From Lewinellaceae bacterium (lineage in GTDB: Bacteria; Bacteroidota; Bacteroidia; Chitinophagales; Saprospiraceae): a DNA stretch of 64,000 nucleotides. Shown one piece after another: positions 32,236-40,322 of this stretch. The position numbers and the translations under genes were made by a program. The notes under the pieces were generated by a model. The model did no database searches, was not told where the DNA came from, and saw only the letters and a program-made list of their open reading frames with translations. How positions within the stretch are numbered: the first letter of the stretch is position 1; each line of letters starts with the position of its first letter. The DNA lies in assembly GCA_020636095.1 (NCBI GenBank), contig JACJYN010000002.1, positions 1,178,001 to 1,242,000 on the forward strand, given 5' to 3'.

Positions 32236-33468
32236 CTATCTGCTCGCCAACTGCTGCTGTAGCTCCACCAGCCCCGGTTGCCGGGAATGGGTGCGCGTTG
32301 CCACTGCCAAATGTTTGGCTGCTTCTGAAGTATTTCCACGCTGCCGGTAGATAGAAGCCAATACCTGATTGACGTCGATATTGTCGGGGCGTTTTTGGTA
32401 TTCTTTCAACGCATATTTCAGCGCCTTGTCCTGATCTCCCAACAAGTCAGAATAGATTTTCGCATACTCCAGGTCCATATTGTGGCCGCTTTCCGTATCG
32501 TCTTTCAACATGGGCCAGAGTGCTTCCACGGTCCGGTTAAAGTCCTCCTGCCGGCCGGTTTCCTTATAGATATGAGCCAGCGTTTCATAGAAGCTGAATT
32601 CGGGAATGATCTCGCAGGCCTGCTTCAGCATCCGTTCGGCTTCAGCGTAGTCCTTCCTGCCCAGAGCCAGGCCGGCCAGAGCGGCAATGGCGAAGGGATA
32701 ATCCGGCCGTTCGGCCAAAATAGCCCGGTATTGCTGTTCGGCCACTTCAGGGTGGCCATAATTTTCATAGAGCTTGCCCAGTGTCAAGCGGGCCCAGGCC
32801 GTTTCCTCATAGGCAGGATACCCGGCGGCAACCGCCATCTCCATCGCTTCGATAGCGCCTTCTACTTGTCCGTGAATCTCCCGAAGGTAAGATACGCGGG
32901 CGTAGGAACGCAGGTCGGGCCGGATAGACACCATCTTATCGGCCATGGCCACGGCTTGCTCATAACGGCCGAGTTCCAGATTGGCGTCAACCAGCGCTCC
33001 ATATATCTGAGCGTTGTAAGGATTGATGGCCACTGCCTGTTCGGCAGTCTCCAGCGCCGCCGCAAAATCGTGCAGGGAAAGCAGGATGCCTGCCCTGGTA
33101 GACAGGGTGCGGAAGCGGATGTCTTCATCTGCTTTGCTGAGGATGATATCATCCAGCACCTGAAGCCCTGACGGATAGTAATGGCCGTGCTCGCCGGTTA
33201 TCCGGGCTTCATTGATAAAAAGCTGGGCGAGGGCCAGCCGGGCTTCGTCATCCTGAGGGTTGGCCTCCAGCTTTTGTCTGTATTTTACATAGTAATTCTG
33301 AACGGCCTCCCACTCTTTGTCCTGCCTCAGCGCCGGGTGGCGGTCCAGTAGCTTGGGAATCTCTACCGCTGCCCGCTGGCCATCCGGCGTTTCTGTAGCG
33401 TTGGAATGGCAGGAGAAAAGAGCGGCGCTCAGGAAGGAAAGGAATACAAGTAGGTTTAAAGTTTTCAT
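32236..33468 (-). CDS. TPR-repeat lipoprotein
   Basis: A 410-residue lipoprotein with a signal ending in the lipobox ALFSC (Cys20), followed by about nine tetratricopeptide units from residue 55 to 400 (for example LALAQLFINEARITGEHGHY, then AVAINPYNAQIYGALVDANL and AIAALAGLALGRKDYAEAE). TPR arrays bind other proteins. It is preceded by a strong terminator after the DUF4331 gene and followed 17 nt later by pdeM. The neighbouring DNA-repair genes do not explain a lipoprotein here; an envelope scaffold role is more likely, perhaps linked to the DUF4331 pair. Confidence 0.85.
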   Translation of the reverse strand: MKTLNLLVFLSFLSAALFSCHSNATETPDGQRAAVEIPKLLDRHPALRQDKEWEAVQNYYVKYRQKLEANPQDDEARLALAQLFINEARITGEHGHYYPSGLQVLDDIILSKADEDIRFRTLSTRAGILLSLHDFAAALETAEQAVAINPYNAQIYGALVDANLELGRYEQAVAMADKMVSIRPDLRSYARVSYLREIHGQVEGAIEAMEMAVAAGYPAYEETAWARLTLGKLYENYGHPEVAEQQYRAILAERPDYPFAIAALAGLALGRKDYAEAERMLKQACEIIPEFSFYETLAHIYKETGRQEDFNRTVEALWPMLKDDTESGHNMDLEYAKIYSDLLGDQDKALKYALKEYQKRPDNIDVNQVLASIYRQRGNTSEAAKHLAVATRTHSRQPGLVELQQQLASR

Positions 33469-33486
33469 TTTTTTGTTTTTTAAAAA

Positions 33487-33512
33487 TTCCGGAGGCCCGA
33501 TGGCCTCCGGAA
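33487..33512 (-). terminator. Rho-independent terminator after the second DUF4331 gene
   Basis: TTCCGGAGGCC and GGCCTCCGGAA form a perfect 11-bp stem with a 4-nt loop. On the minus strand TTTTTAAAAAAC follows at once. It lies 24 nt after the DUF4331 stop (33537) and before the TPR lipoprotein gene. Confidence 0.8.
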
Positions 33513-33536
33513 CGGAAATTGGATAATAAAATCCCC

Positions 33537-35591
33537 TTACTTAAATTTCACCAGCTTCAACACCTGCAGGAGTTGACCGTCGGCGCCATCGGTTCGGGCG
33601 AAATAAATGCCGGCAGGATAGTTGGAAGCGTTCCATTCTACCTGGTATTCACCAGCTTCCTGAAAAGAATTTACCAACACTTCCAGGCGGCGGCCGCTCA
33701 TGTCGTACACGGCCATGCGGACCGGGCCGGCTTGATCTACCTGATAGCGGATCGTCGTTTGGTTTTCAAAGGGGTTCGGGTAGTTGCCCATCACCACCTG
33801 CCGCCCGACGGACGGGGTAGTGAGCCCAAGGGCCGAAGCGGCGGGTGCGCTGGCAACCGGTGTGGCCACTGCTCCACTGCATTCGCTGTCGCCGGCAAAG
33901 GGCTGCCCAACGAAGGGGAATCCGTTGACGAACGGCTTGTCGTTTGCTTCAACACCGGTAGAGTAAGTCAACACATCCAGCAAATCCTGGGTCACCGGGT
34001 TGGGGCCACCGGCAGTATAGTCATCATACCACAGGCCGATCGCCGCCAGGGCTACTCCGGAAACGGCCTGTAGCTCGATCCGGGTCACATCGTCTTCGAG
34101 CCTGCGCCCGTTGGGGAAGCCATCCATATTGGGGATGAATTGCAGGTCGCTGGTAGCATTGAATTCCGGATCGGTCAATCCCAGTACAGCCGCCTGGATA
34201 AGCCCCAGAGAGCTGAACTGCGGATGGTCGCGGGGCGTCGGCGGCACCGCCATGTTCAGGCGCAGCATGTCCCCGCCATTAGGCAGGAAGTTGTTGATGA
34301 AAGGCTTACCGGCAGCTAAGGGGTTGCCGCCTTTACCCGTTGCCAACTGGTAGGGTGGGAAATTGGGCACCCCTGTGTGGAAGATGGGCCAAAGATCTAC
34401 CGATCTCGGCATACCGGGGCCAGGCAGCAGCAGGGTCCCGAAAATGGCGTCATCCAGGGCGGTGCCGGCAACGGCCGGGCTGCCTTTCAGTCCATACAGG
34501 CCATCCTGCCCATTGCCAAAGTCAAAGCCCTGCAGCGAATTGCGCTGAATGCGAAGCGGAGCAAAGGCCGGTACCGCGCCGCCAAAAAGATCGTCGTCCA
34601 TGTACAGCGCCAGTTCAGGATTGTAGAAATATTGATCAAGTACGGTATCTTCCAGTTCATCGTATGGGGTTAGTGAATTCCAGTAGTCTTTCATACCAAC
34701 CGGAATCACCGCTTCGTTGGTCAGGGGCATACCCAGGCGGGATACCTGCACCCAATCGCCGGAGTAAGATTCGCCGGCTGGCTCCAGGGTACGGATTCGG
34801 GGCCGGCTGGCGGATGCCCATACGCCGATCACGTAGTCGCCATCGAGAATGTTCTCAACCGGGCCGGCGCCTTTCTTGCGCAGATAGGCAATCGGTATTT
34901 CCAAGGCAATAGAACTGACGTTCTGGCAAGCCAGCCCGTCGCGGGGAGCGCCGTTCTGACGAGGTGCATCACCCAGGTCAAAGATGCCGCCCAGATCGAC
35001 AAAGAAAGGATCGTCAACCGTGCCACAAAATACATTCTCCCCGGTGTGGGTACGGCGGACAGCCGCGCGGAACAGGTCGCCGTAAGAACTGTTCAGGCCT
35101 ACCGGAGAACTGATAGACCGTTCCCCGATCCGGGGCGGCGGTACGTTGGCGTTTACCAGAATCGGAAGAAAAGTCCTGCCTCCATTGGTACTCTTCTCCA
35201 GCGTGTAGGTGGTCTTCAGGTTCTGTTTGCCCAACCGGATATTGAAGAAGGTGGTGGGGTCCTCATTGCGCTGGGAGAACGTAAACCGGTAAATGATCTC
35301 ATCTCCCGGCCAGGAGGGGTTGTTATCGATATGAATCTCATAGCGAATATTTTCGCCGAAGCTGTAGTAATTGGGACCTCCGTGAGGCAGTTGCATCGGC
35401 ACGTAATTGGCGATGATCACGATATTGCGCGGATTGCGCGGGTTACGGAACGCGTAAAGGTCCGTATTATCCGCCAGCGGGTCATTGGCGATCAGGGGCG
35501 CTTCCCGGTGGCTGGAGGCCATGAGCGTGCCGCCGAGTACCAGGGCAACCAGCAGCATCAGGCCGTATTTCGAAAGTTTATGAATAAACAT
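33537..35591 (-). CDS. DUF4331 family protein with T9SS type A sorting domain
   Basis: A 684-residue secreted protein. A signal (LMLLVALVLGGTLMASS) is followed by the DUF4331 hallmark SSHREAPLIANDPLADNTDLYAF and a long beta-rich body (about 30-590). A C-terminal sorting domain follows (VMGNYPNPFENQTTIRY, then VYDMSGRRLEVLV, and YPAGIYFARTDG, ending in LKLVKFK). The start at 35591 was chosen because the longer frame overlaps the preceding paralogue; it keeps the signal peptide. The body is closely similar to that of the upstream DUF4331 protein, indicating tandem duplication, but only this copy has the sorting domain. DUF4331 proteins have no known activity. The gap between the two genes is 43 nt. 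Confidence 0.9.
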   Translation of the reverse strand: MFIHKLSKYGLMLLVALVLGGTLMASSHREAPLIANDPLADNTDLYAFRNPRNPRNIVIIANYVPMQLPHGGPNYYSFGENIRYEIHIDNNPSWPGDEIIYRFTFSQRNEDPTTFFNIRLGKQNLKTTYTLEKSTNGGRTFLPILVNANVPPPRIGERSISSPVGLNSSYGDLFRAAVRRTHTGENVFCGTVDDPFFVDLGGIFDLGDAPRQNGAPRDGLACQNVSSIALEIPIAYLRKKGAGPVENILDGDYVIGVWASASRPRIRTLEPAGESYSGDWVQVSRLGMPLTNEAVIPVGMKDYWNSLTPYDELEDTVLDQYFYNPELALYMDDDLFGGAVPAFAPLRIQRNSLQGFDFGNGQDGLYGLKGSPAVAGTALDDAIFGTLLLPGPGMPRSVDLWPIFHTGVPNFPPYQLATGKGGNPLAAGKPFINNFLPNGGDMLRLNMAVPPTPRDHPQFSSLGLIQAAVLGLTDPEFNATSDLQFIPNMDGFPNGRRLEDDVTRIELQAVSGVALAAIGLWYDDYTAGGPNPVTQDLLDVLTYSTGVEANDKPFVNGFPFVGQPFAGDSECSGAVATPVASAPAASALGLTTPSVGRQVVMGNYPNPFENQTTIRYQVDQAGPVRMAVYDMSGRRLEVLVNSFQEAGEYQVEWNASNYPAGIYFARTDGADGQLLQVLKLVKFK

Positions 35592-35634
35592 GTTGTATTG
35601 TTTTTGATAAATAAAAAATGGGCGAATCCGCTTT

Positions 35635-37368
35635 TTACTCCTCATCGGTTTCGGTACCGCTCCAGGGAGTAGCCACATAAGGAAAGCTTTGTTTGAAGGC
35701 TTTGTCATTCTGGCCCACTCCGGTAGAATAGGTCAAAACGTCCAGCAGATCCTGAGTAACCGGATTCGGATCGCCTGCCGTGTAATCATCATACCACAGG
35801 CCAATAGCCGCCAGAGCGACTCCGGCAACGGCCTGTAGTTCGATCCTGGTAACATCATCCTCCAGGCGGCGCCCGTTGGGGAAGCCGTCCATATTGGGAA
35901 TGAACTCCAGTTCGACATTGTCGTTGTAGGCTGGGTCGGTCAGTCCCAGCACCGCTGCCTGTATCAGGCCAGAGGCACTAAAAGCCGGGTCATTGCGGCT
36001 AGTCACCGGCACGGCCATATTCAGGCGAAGCATGTCACCGCCGTTGGGCAGGAAGTTGTTGACAAAGGGCTTTCCGGCAGCCAGTGGGTTGCCGCCTTTA
36101 CCGGTGGCCAGTTGATAGGGAGGAAAGTTGGGAACACCGGTATGGAAGATGGGCCAGAGGTCTACCGAGCGAGGCTGTCCGGGCCCGGGCAGCAGCAGGG
36201 CTCCAAAAATGGCGTCATCCAGAGCGGTGCCGGCAACGGCGGCGCTGCCTTTCAGGCCGTAGAGGCCATCCTGTCCATTGCCAAAATCAAAGCCTTGCAA
36301 TGCATTGCGCTGAATGCGCAGCGGTGCAAAGGCAGGGACGGCGGCGCCGAACAGATCGTCGTCCATATACAAGGCCAGTTCGGGATTGTAAAAATACTTA
36401 TCGAGCAGGGTGTCTTCCAGTTCCTGATACGGGGTCAATGAATTCCAGTAGTCTTTCATGCCGATGGGGATCACTGCCTCATTGGCCAGAGGCATGCCCA
36501 GGCGGGACACCTGCACCCAATCGCCGCTATCGTCGGGAGCAGCGCCGTCATCCCGGAGTGTGCGAACCGCACGGCGGCTGGCAGAAGCCCACACGCCAAT
36601 CACGTAATTGGGGTCGAGGATGTTCTCGGGCTGAGCCGGTGCGCCGGCTTTCAGCAAAGTACTGATGGGTATTTGAATGGCGATGGAATGGACATTGTAT
36701 TCTGCCAGGCCGTCACGAGGGGCGCCGTTCTGACGGGGGGCGTTACCCAGGTCGAAGATACCGCCCAGGTCGACAAAGAAGGGGTCGTCGGCAGGGCCGC
36801 AGTAGACGCGTTCTCCCCCGCTGCTCATGATGAGGGCTTCTTCGATGAGGTCCTGGTATACCGTTCCCAAACCTACCCCGCTTTCGATAGAACGTGGGCC
36901 GATGTTCGGTGGCGGCACGATACCGCCGCTGATGAGGGTTTCAAAGCTCATACCGCCGTTCATACTGCGTTCCATGGTGTAGGTGGCTTTCAGGTTTTGT
37001 TGCCCCAGCCGGATATTGAAAAAGGTGGCGGGGCCTTCATTCACCTTGTTGAAAGTAAAACGGTAGATGATCTCATCTCCAGGAAGCGAAGCATCATTGT
37101 CGATGTGGATTTCGTAGCGGATGTTCTCACCGAAGGTGTAGTAATTCGGCCCGCCGTGAGGCAGCTCAGCCGGAATGTAGTTGGCGATGATCGTAATCGT
37201 ATTGGGATCATCAGGGCTGCGAAAGGCATAGACATCCGTGTTATCCGCTAATGGATCATTGGCAATAAGCGGCGCTTCCCGGTGGCTCGACGCCAGCAGG
37301 CTGCTGCCCGCCAGCAGGGCGAGCAACAGGCTTAGGGCTGCTGCTTTAAAGGGTCTGAATCGTTTCAT
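35635..37368 (-). CDS. DUF4331 family protein, no sorting domain
   Basis: A 577-residue secreted protein with a signal peptide (ALSLLLALLAGSSLLASS) and the DUF4331 opening SSHREAPLIANDPLADNTDVYAF. The body parallels the downstream paralogue almost throughout (for example LPGPGQPRSVDLWPIFHTGV and NFLPNGGDMLRLNMAVP). It ends at WSGTETDEE, short of the T9SS domain found in the paralogue, so it probably stays in the periplasm or is exported differently. It is likely the first gene of a two-gene unit. A TAnnTTTG-like promoter element lies upstream at 37499-37506. Function unknown. Confidence 0.88.
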   Translation of the reverse strand: MKRFRPFKAAALSLLLALLAGSSLLASSHREAPLIANDPLADNTDVYAFRSPDDPNTITIIANYIPAELPHGGPNYYTFGENIRYEIHIDNDASLPGDEIIYRFTFNKVNEGPATFFNIRLGQQNLKATYTMERSMNGGMSFETLISGGIVPPPNIGPRSIESGVGLGTVYQDLIEEALIMSSGGERVYCGPADDPFFVDLGGIFDLGNAPRQNGAPRDGLAEYNVHSIAIQIPISTLLKAGAPAQPENILDPNYVIGVWASASRRAVRTLRDDGAAPDDSGDWVQVSRLGMPLANEAVIPIGMKDYWNSLTPYQELEDTLLDKYFYNPELALYMDDDLFGAAVPAFAPLRIQRNALQGFDFGNGQDGLYGLKGSAAVAGTALDDAIFGALLLPGPGQPRSVDLWPIFHTGVPNFPPYQLATGKGGNPLAAGKPFVNNFLPNGGDMLRLNMAVPVTSRNDPAFSASGLIQAAVLGLTDPAYNDNVELEFIPNMDGFPNGRRLEDDVTRIELQAVAGVALAAIGLWYDDYTAGDPNPVTQDLLDVLTYSTGVGQNDKAFKQSFPYVATPWSGTETDEE

Positions 37369-37498
37369 TGTTAGAATTGATTTTTATCCGGGGCTTGGCC
37401 AGGGGCATAGGATGGATTAAGGTTTTTGCGGCCATTCGCACAACCTGATATCCAACGACTGCCTGCCAGCGTTCACCTGGATGATTTTTTTAGAATTG

Positions 37499-37506
37499 CA
37501 AATTTA
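37499..37506 (-). promoter_or_regulatory. Candidate -7 element (TAAATTTG) for the DUF4331 pair
   Basis: Read on the minus strand, TAAATTTG fits TAnnTTTG, about 131 nt before the DUF4331 start. No good -33 TTG was found, so support is modest. Confidence 0.3.
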
Positions 37507-37616
37507 TGGCTGCATCAAAGGGTATGGGCGCCATTACTACCCCTGCAAATTTGCTTTCAATTGTAACTACGTAAAGGAAGGGAGGGTTGGATTAATGGAA
37601 GATGTGTTTTTTATAA

Positions 37617-40112
37617 TCATTCCCGGATCAATTGCAACTTCATCTTGCGAATGCGATCTTCCAACTTCTCTGAACTTAATCTCCCGCGCAGGCGGTCGAC
37701 CATAATCGGAAAGGCAAAGGGGGTAGCCTGCTCCGGCCGGCTGAGCACGATGCGCTGGCTCTGGATGCGCCGCAGCGCCGCCCGCAGGCGCGCCTCTTCC
37801 AACTGGAAGCTCATCACCTCGTCGTAAGCCTGTAGGAGCAGCAGGTTGTTCGGTTCATAGTCGTTGAAGACCTCGAAGAAGAGTTGGGAGGAAGACTGCA
37901 GGTGGCGGTCTTTTTTCTGTTTGCCGGGAAAGCCCTTGAAGACAAGCCCACTGATGCTGGCGATATCCCGGAAGCGGCGCTTGGCCAGTTCGGCGGCGTT
38001 GATGCTGGCCTGGATGTCCTGGCTGAGGCCTTCGGTGGAGAAGAGGCCTTGCTTCAGGGCTTCCTCGACGGGGATTTCGGAATCGGAGAGCAACTCGAAG
38101 CCGTAGTCGTTCATAGCAATGGAAAAGCTGAGAGGTTGCAACCGGGAAATGCGATAAGCGATGAGTGCGCCCATCCCTTCATGTACAGAGCGGCCCTCGA
38201 AGGGATACAGCAGCAGGTGATAGCCTTCGCGGCTTTTGAAGTATTCGATGAGGAACGCTCCTTCGTGCGGCACGTGGGAGCGGCGGGCCTGTAGCTCGAT
38301 GAGAGGCGCCAGCTTTTCCAGCTCCACATCGGCAAAGTCCCGGCGGCTCAACTGCGCCATTTTGAAGCGAAGGGAGGAGGAAAGCTGAGAGGACAAAGGC
38401 ATCCTGCCACCTTGCCAACTGGGGATTTTGCCGGTTTTCTTTTGGCTGCGCTTCACCTGGACCGTCATATCCTTGATACGCACCAGTTCCAGGCTGCGCC
38501 CGGCAAACCAGAAGACGTCACCCGCCCGCAATTGCGCAATAAACCACTCTTCGATAGTCCCGATTCGCTTGCCGCCGACATATTTGACCGTCATATTCAC
38601 ATCGCTGACGATGGCGCCAATCTGCAGGCGGTGGCGCATGGCGGTGCGGCGGCTTACCACCTTGTAAAGCCCGTCCTCTACAACCACCTTTTTGTATTCC
38701 TCGTACGCTTCCAGCGATGGGCCGCCGGTGGTGATGAAATCCAGGCACCAGGCCCATTCCTCCTCCGTCATACTGCCAAAAGAATAGGTTCCTTTTACTT
38801 CCTGATAAATCTCTTCCGGACGGAATCCTTCGGAAACCGCCAGGGTCACCAGATATTGCAACAACACATCGAATGAACGAATATAGGGGATGCGGCTTTC
38901 CATTTCCCCTTCCCCGATGGCCCGCCGCAGGGCCGCCGCCTCGATCAACTCCAGCGAATGGGCCGGCACAAAATAAATTTTGCTCAACGCGCCCGGTTGA
39001 TGCCCGCTGCGGCCTGCCCGTTGCATAAACCGCGCCACCCCTTTGGGGCTGCCGATCTGTATAATGGACTCCACTGGCCGGAAATCGACTCCCAGGTCGA
39101 GGCTGGAAGTACAGACGACGGCTTTCAGAATACCCTGGTGCAGAGCATCTTCCACCCAATCGCGCAGCTCACGGCTGATGGAGCTGTGGTGCATGGCGAT
39201 GGCGCCGGCCAGATCGGGGGCTATTTCCAGCAGGTTCTGATACCATATTTCGCACTGCGCCCGGGTGTTGGTAAAAATAAGCGTACTCTGGCTTTGTTCC
39301 AGGACGGGCAGCACCTTTTCCAGCAGACGGATACCCAGGTGGCCCGCCCAGGGGAAACGCTCGATCTCATCCGGCAGAATGGATTCGACTTCGATCCGCT
39401 TGGAAATATTGGCGCGAACCACCTTGTAATGGCCGGTTTGTAAGGTGTTGCCCAGCAGTACCGCCAGCGCTTCGTCCATATTGCCGATGGTCGCGGAGAT
39501 GCCCCATACCTTCAGGCCGGGCAACAGGCCCTTCAGCCTCGATAGGGCCAGTTCTACCTGAACGCCCCGCTTGGAGCCGATCAGCTCGTGCCACTCATCT
39601 ACTACGATGGTTTTAAGGCCCTTAAAATACTGGGAATACCCCTTGCTGGCCAGCAGCAGGTGCAGGCTTTCCGGTGTGGTGATGAGCACCTCCGGCGGGT
39701 TCTTCTTTTGCTTCGCCCGCTCGCCGGATTTGGTGTCGCCGCTGCGGATGGCCACCCGCCAATCAAGCCCCAGCCCGTCGGCAGCGCGCTGTATGGAGCC
39801 TTGGATTTCCTTGGCCAGGGCGCGAATGGGCGTGATCCAGATGGCTTGGAGCCCCAGCCCCCTTTCTCCCCCTCCTTCGGAGGGGGTTGGGGGGAGACTT
39901 TCTCCCTTGGATGAGGCTGGGAGGGGGCTCTTCCCTTCCAGCAAAATACCCATCGCCAGCGAATAGGTCTTGCCGGTACCGGTCGGCGCATTCACCAGGC
40001 CGCTGTAGCCGTCCAGGTAGTGGCGCCAGGCCTCCCGTTGGAAGGGGAAGGGCTGCCAACCCTGTTGTTCAAACCATCGACTGGCGATATCCAGGTGCTC
40101 GTTTTGATCCAT
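37617..40112 (-). CDS. Ligase-associated DNA damage response DEXH helicase (Lhr-like)
   Basis: An 831-residue SF2 helicase of the Lhr core type. Walker A is APTGTGKT (42-49), motif Ia TPIRALAKEI (94-103), motif II VDEWHEL (DEWH box), motif III ISATIGN, then CTSSLDLGVDFRP and MQRAGRSGHQPG for motifs V and VI. A C-terminal Lhr-type winged-helix and beta-barrel region follows. In Bacteroidota this helicase belongs to a repair set with PdeM, an MBL exonuclease and an ATP-dependent ligase. Residues about 61-87, between Walker A and Ia, are a Pro/Gly/Ser-rich insert encoded by a palindromic repeat. The paired pdeM is present about 5.4 kb downstream. Confidence 0.9.
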   Translation of the reverse strand: MDQNEHLDIASRWFEQQGWQPFPFQREAWRHYLDGYSGLVNAPTGTGKTYSLAMGILLEGKSPLPASSKGESLPPTPSEGGGERGLGLQAIWITPIRALAKEIQGSIQRAADGLGLDWRVAIRSGDTKSGERAKQKKNPPEVLITTPESLHLLLASKGYSQYFKGLKTIVVDEWHELIGSKRGVQVELALSRLKGLLPGLKVWGISATIGNMDEALAVLLGNTLQTGHYKVVRANISKRIEVESILPDEIERFPWAGHLGIRLLEKVLPVLEQSQSTLIFTNTRAQCEIWYQNLLEIAPDLAGAIAMHHSSISRELRDWVEDALHQGILKAVVCTSSLDLGVDFRPVESIIQIGSPKGVARFMQRAGRSGHQPGALSKIYFVPAHSLELIEAAALRRAIGEGEMESRIPYIRSFDVLLQYLVTLAVSEGFRPEEIYQEVKGTYSFGSMTEEEWAWCLDFITTGGPSLEAYEEYKKVVVEDGLYKVVSRRTAMRHRLQIGAIVSDVNMTVKYVGGKRIGTIEEWFIAQLRAGDVFWFAGRSLELVRIKDMTVQVKRSQKKTGKIPSWQGGRMPLSSQLSSSLRFKMAQLSRRDFADVELEKLAPLIELQARRSHVPHEGAFLIEYFKSREGYHLLLYPFEGRSVHEGMGALIAYRISRLQPLSFSIAMNDYGFELLSDSEIPVEEALKQGLFSTEGLSQDIQASINAAELAKRRFRDIASISGLVFKGFPGKQKKDRHLQSSSQLFFEVFNDYEPNNLLLLQAYDEVMSFQLEEARLRAALRRIQSQRIVLSRPEQATPFAFPIMVDRLRGRLSSEKLEDRIRKMKLQLIRE
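39850..39931 (-). repeat. In-frame palindromic repeat inside the helicase gene
   Basis: On the + strand this reads GAGCCCCAGCCCCC, then CTCCCCCTCCTTCGGAGGGG (a perfect inner hairpin), then GGTTGGGGGGAGAC and, at the far end, GGCTGGGAGGGGGCTC, which inversely matches the left end. The coding strand gives residues 61-87 of the helicase, rich in Pro, Ser and Gly, including PPTPSEGGG. Dispersed repeats of this composition are frequent between genes in Bacteroidota. Confidence 0.7.
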
Positions 40113-40322
40113 GATATTTTTCTAATACACTCTTAACAGGGTGAAAGCGGGAAGGTTGCGGAGAAAAAGTCGCCTCTTTCAGGCTTCTTTTTACCTCGTT
40201 CAGCCGACTATTTGCCAAAGTTTATGGAAAATCATTTCTACCTGCCAGCGTCGTTTAGTATTTTAGAGGACTCAAGAACATCTTCCCAACAAGGCCAGCG
40301 GAGAATCAAAAGCCACAAATCC

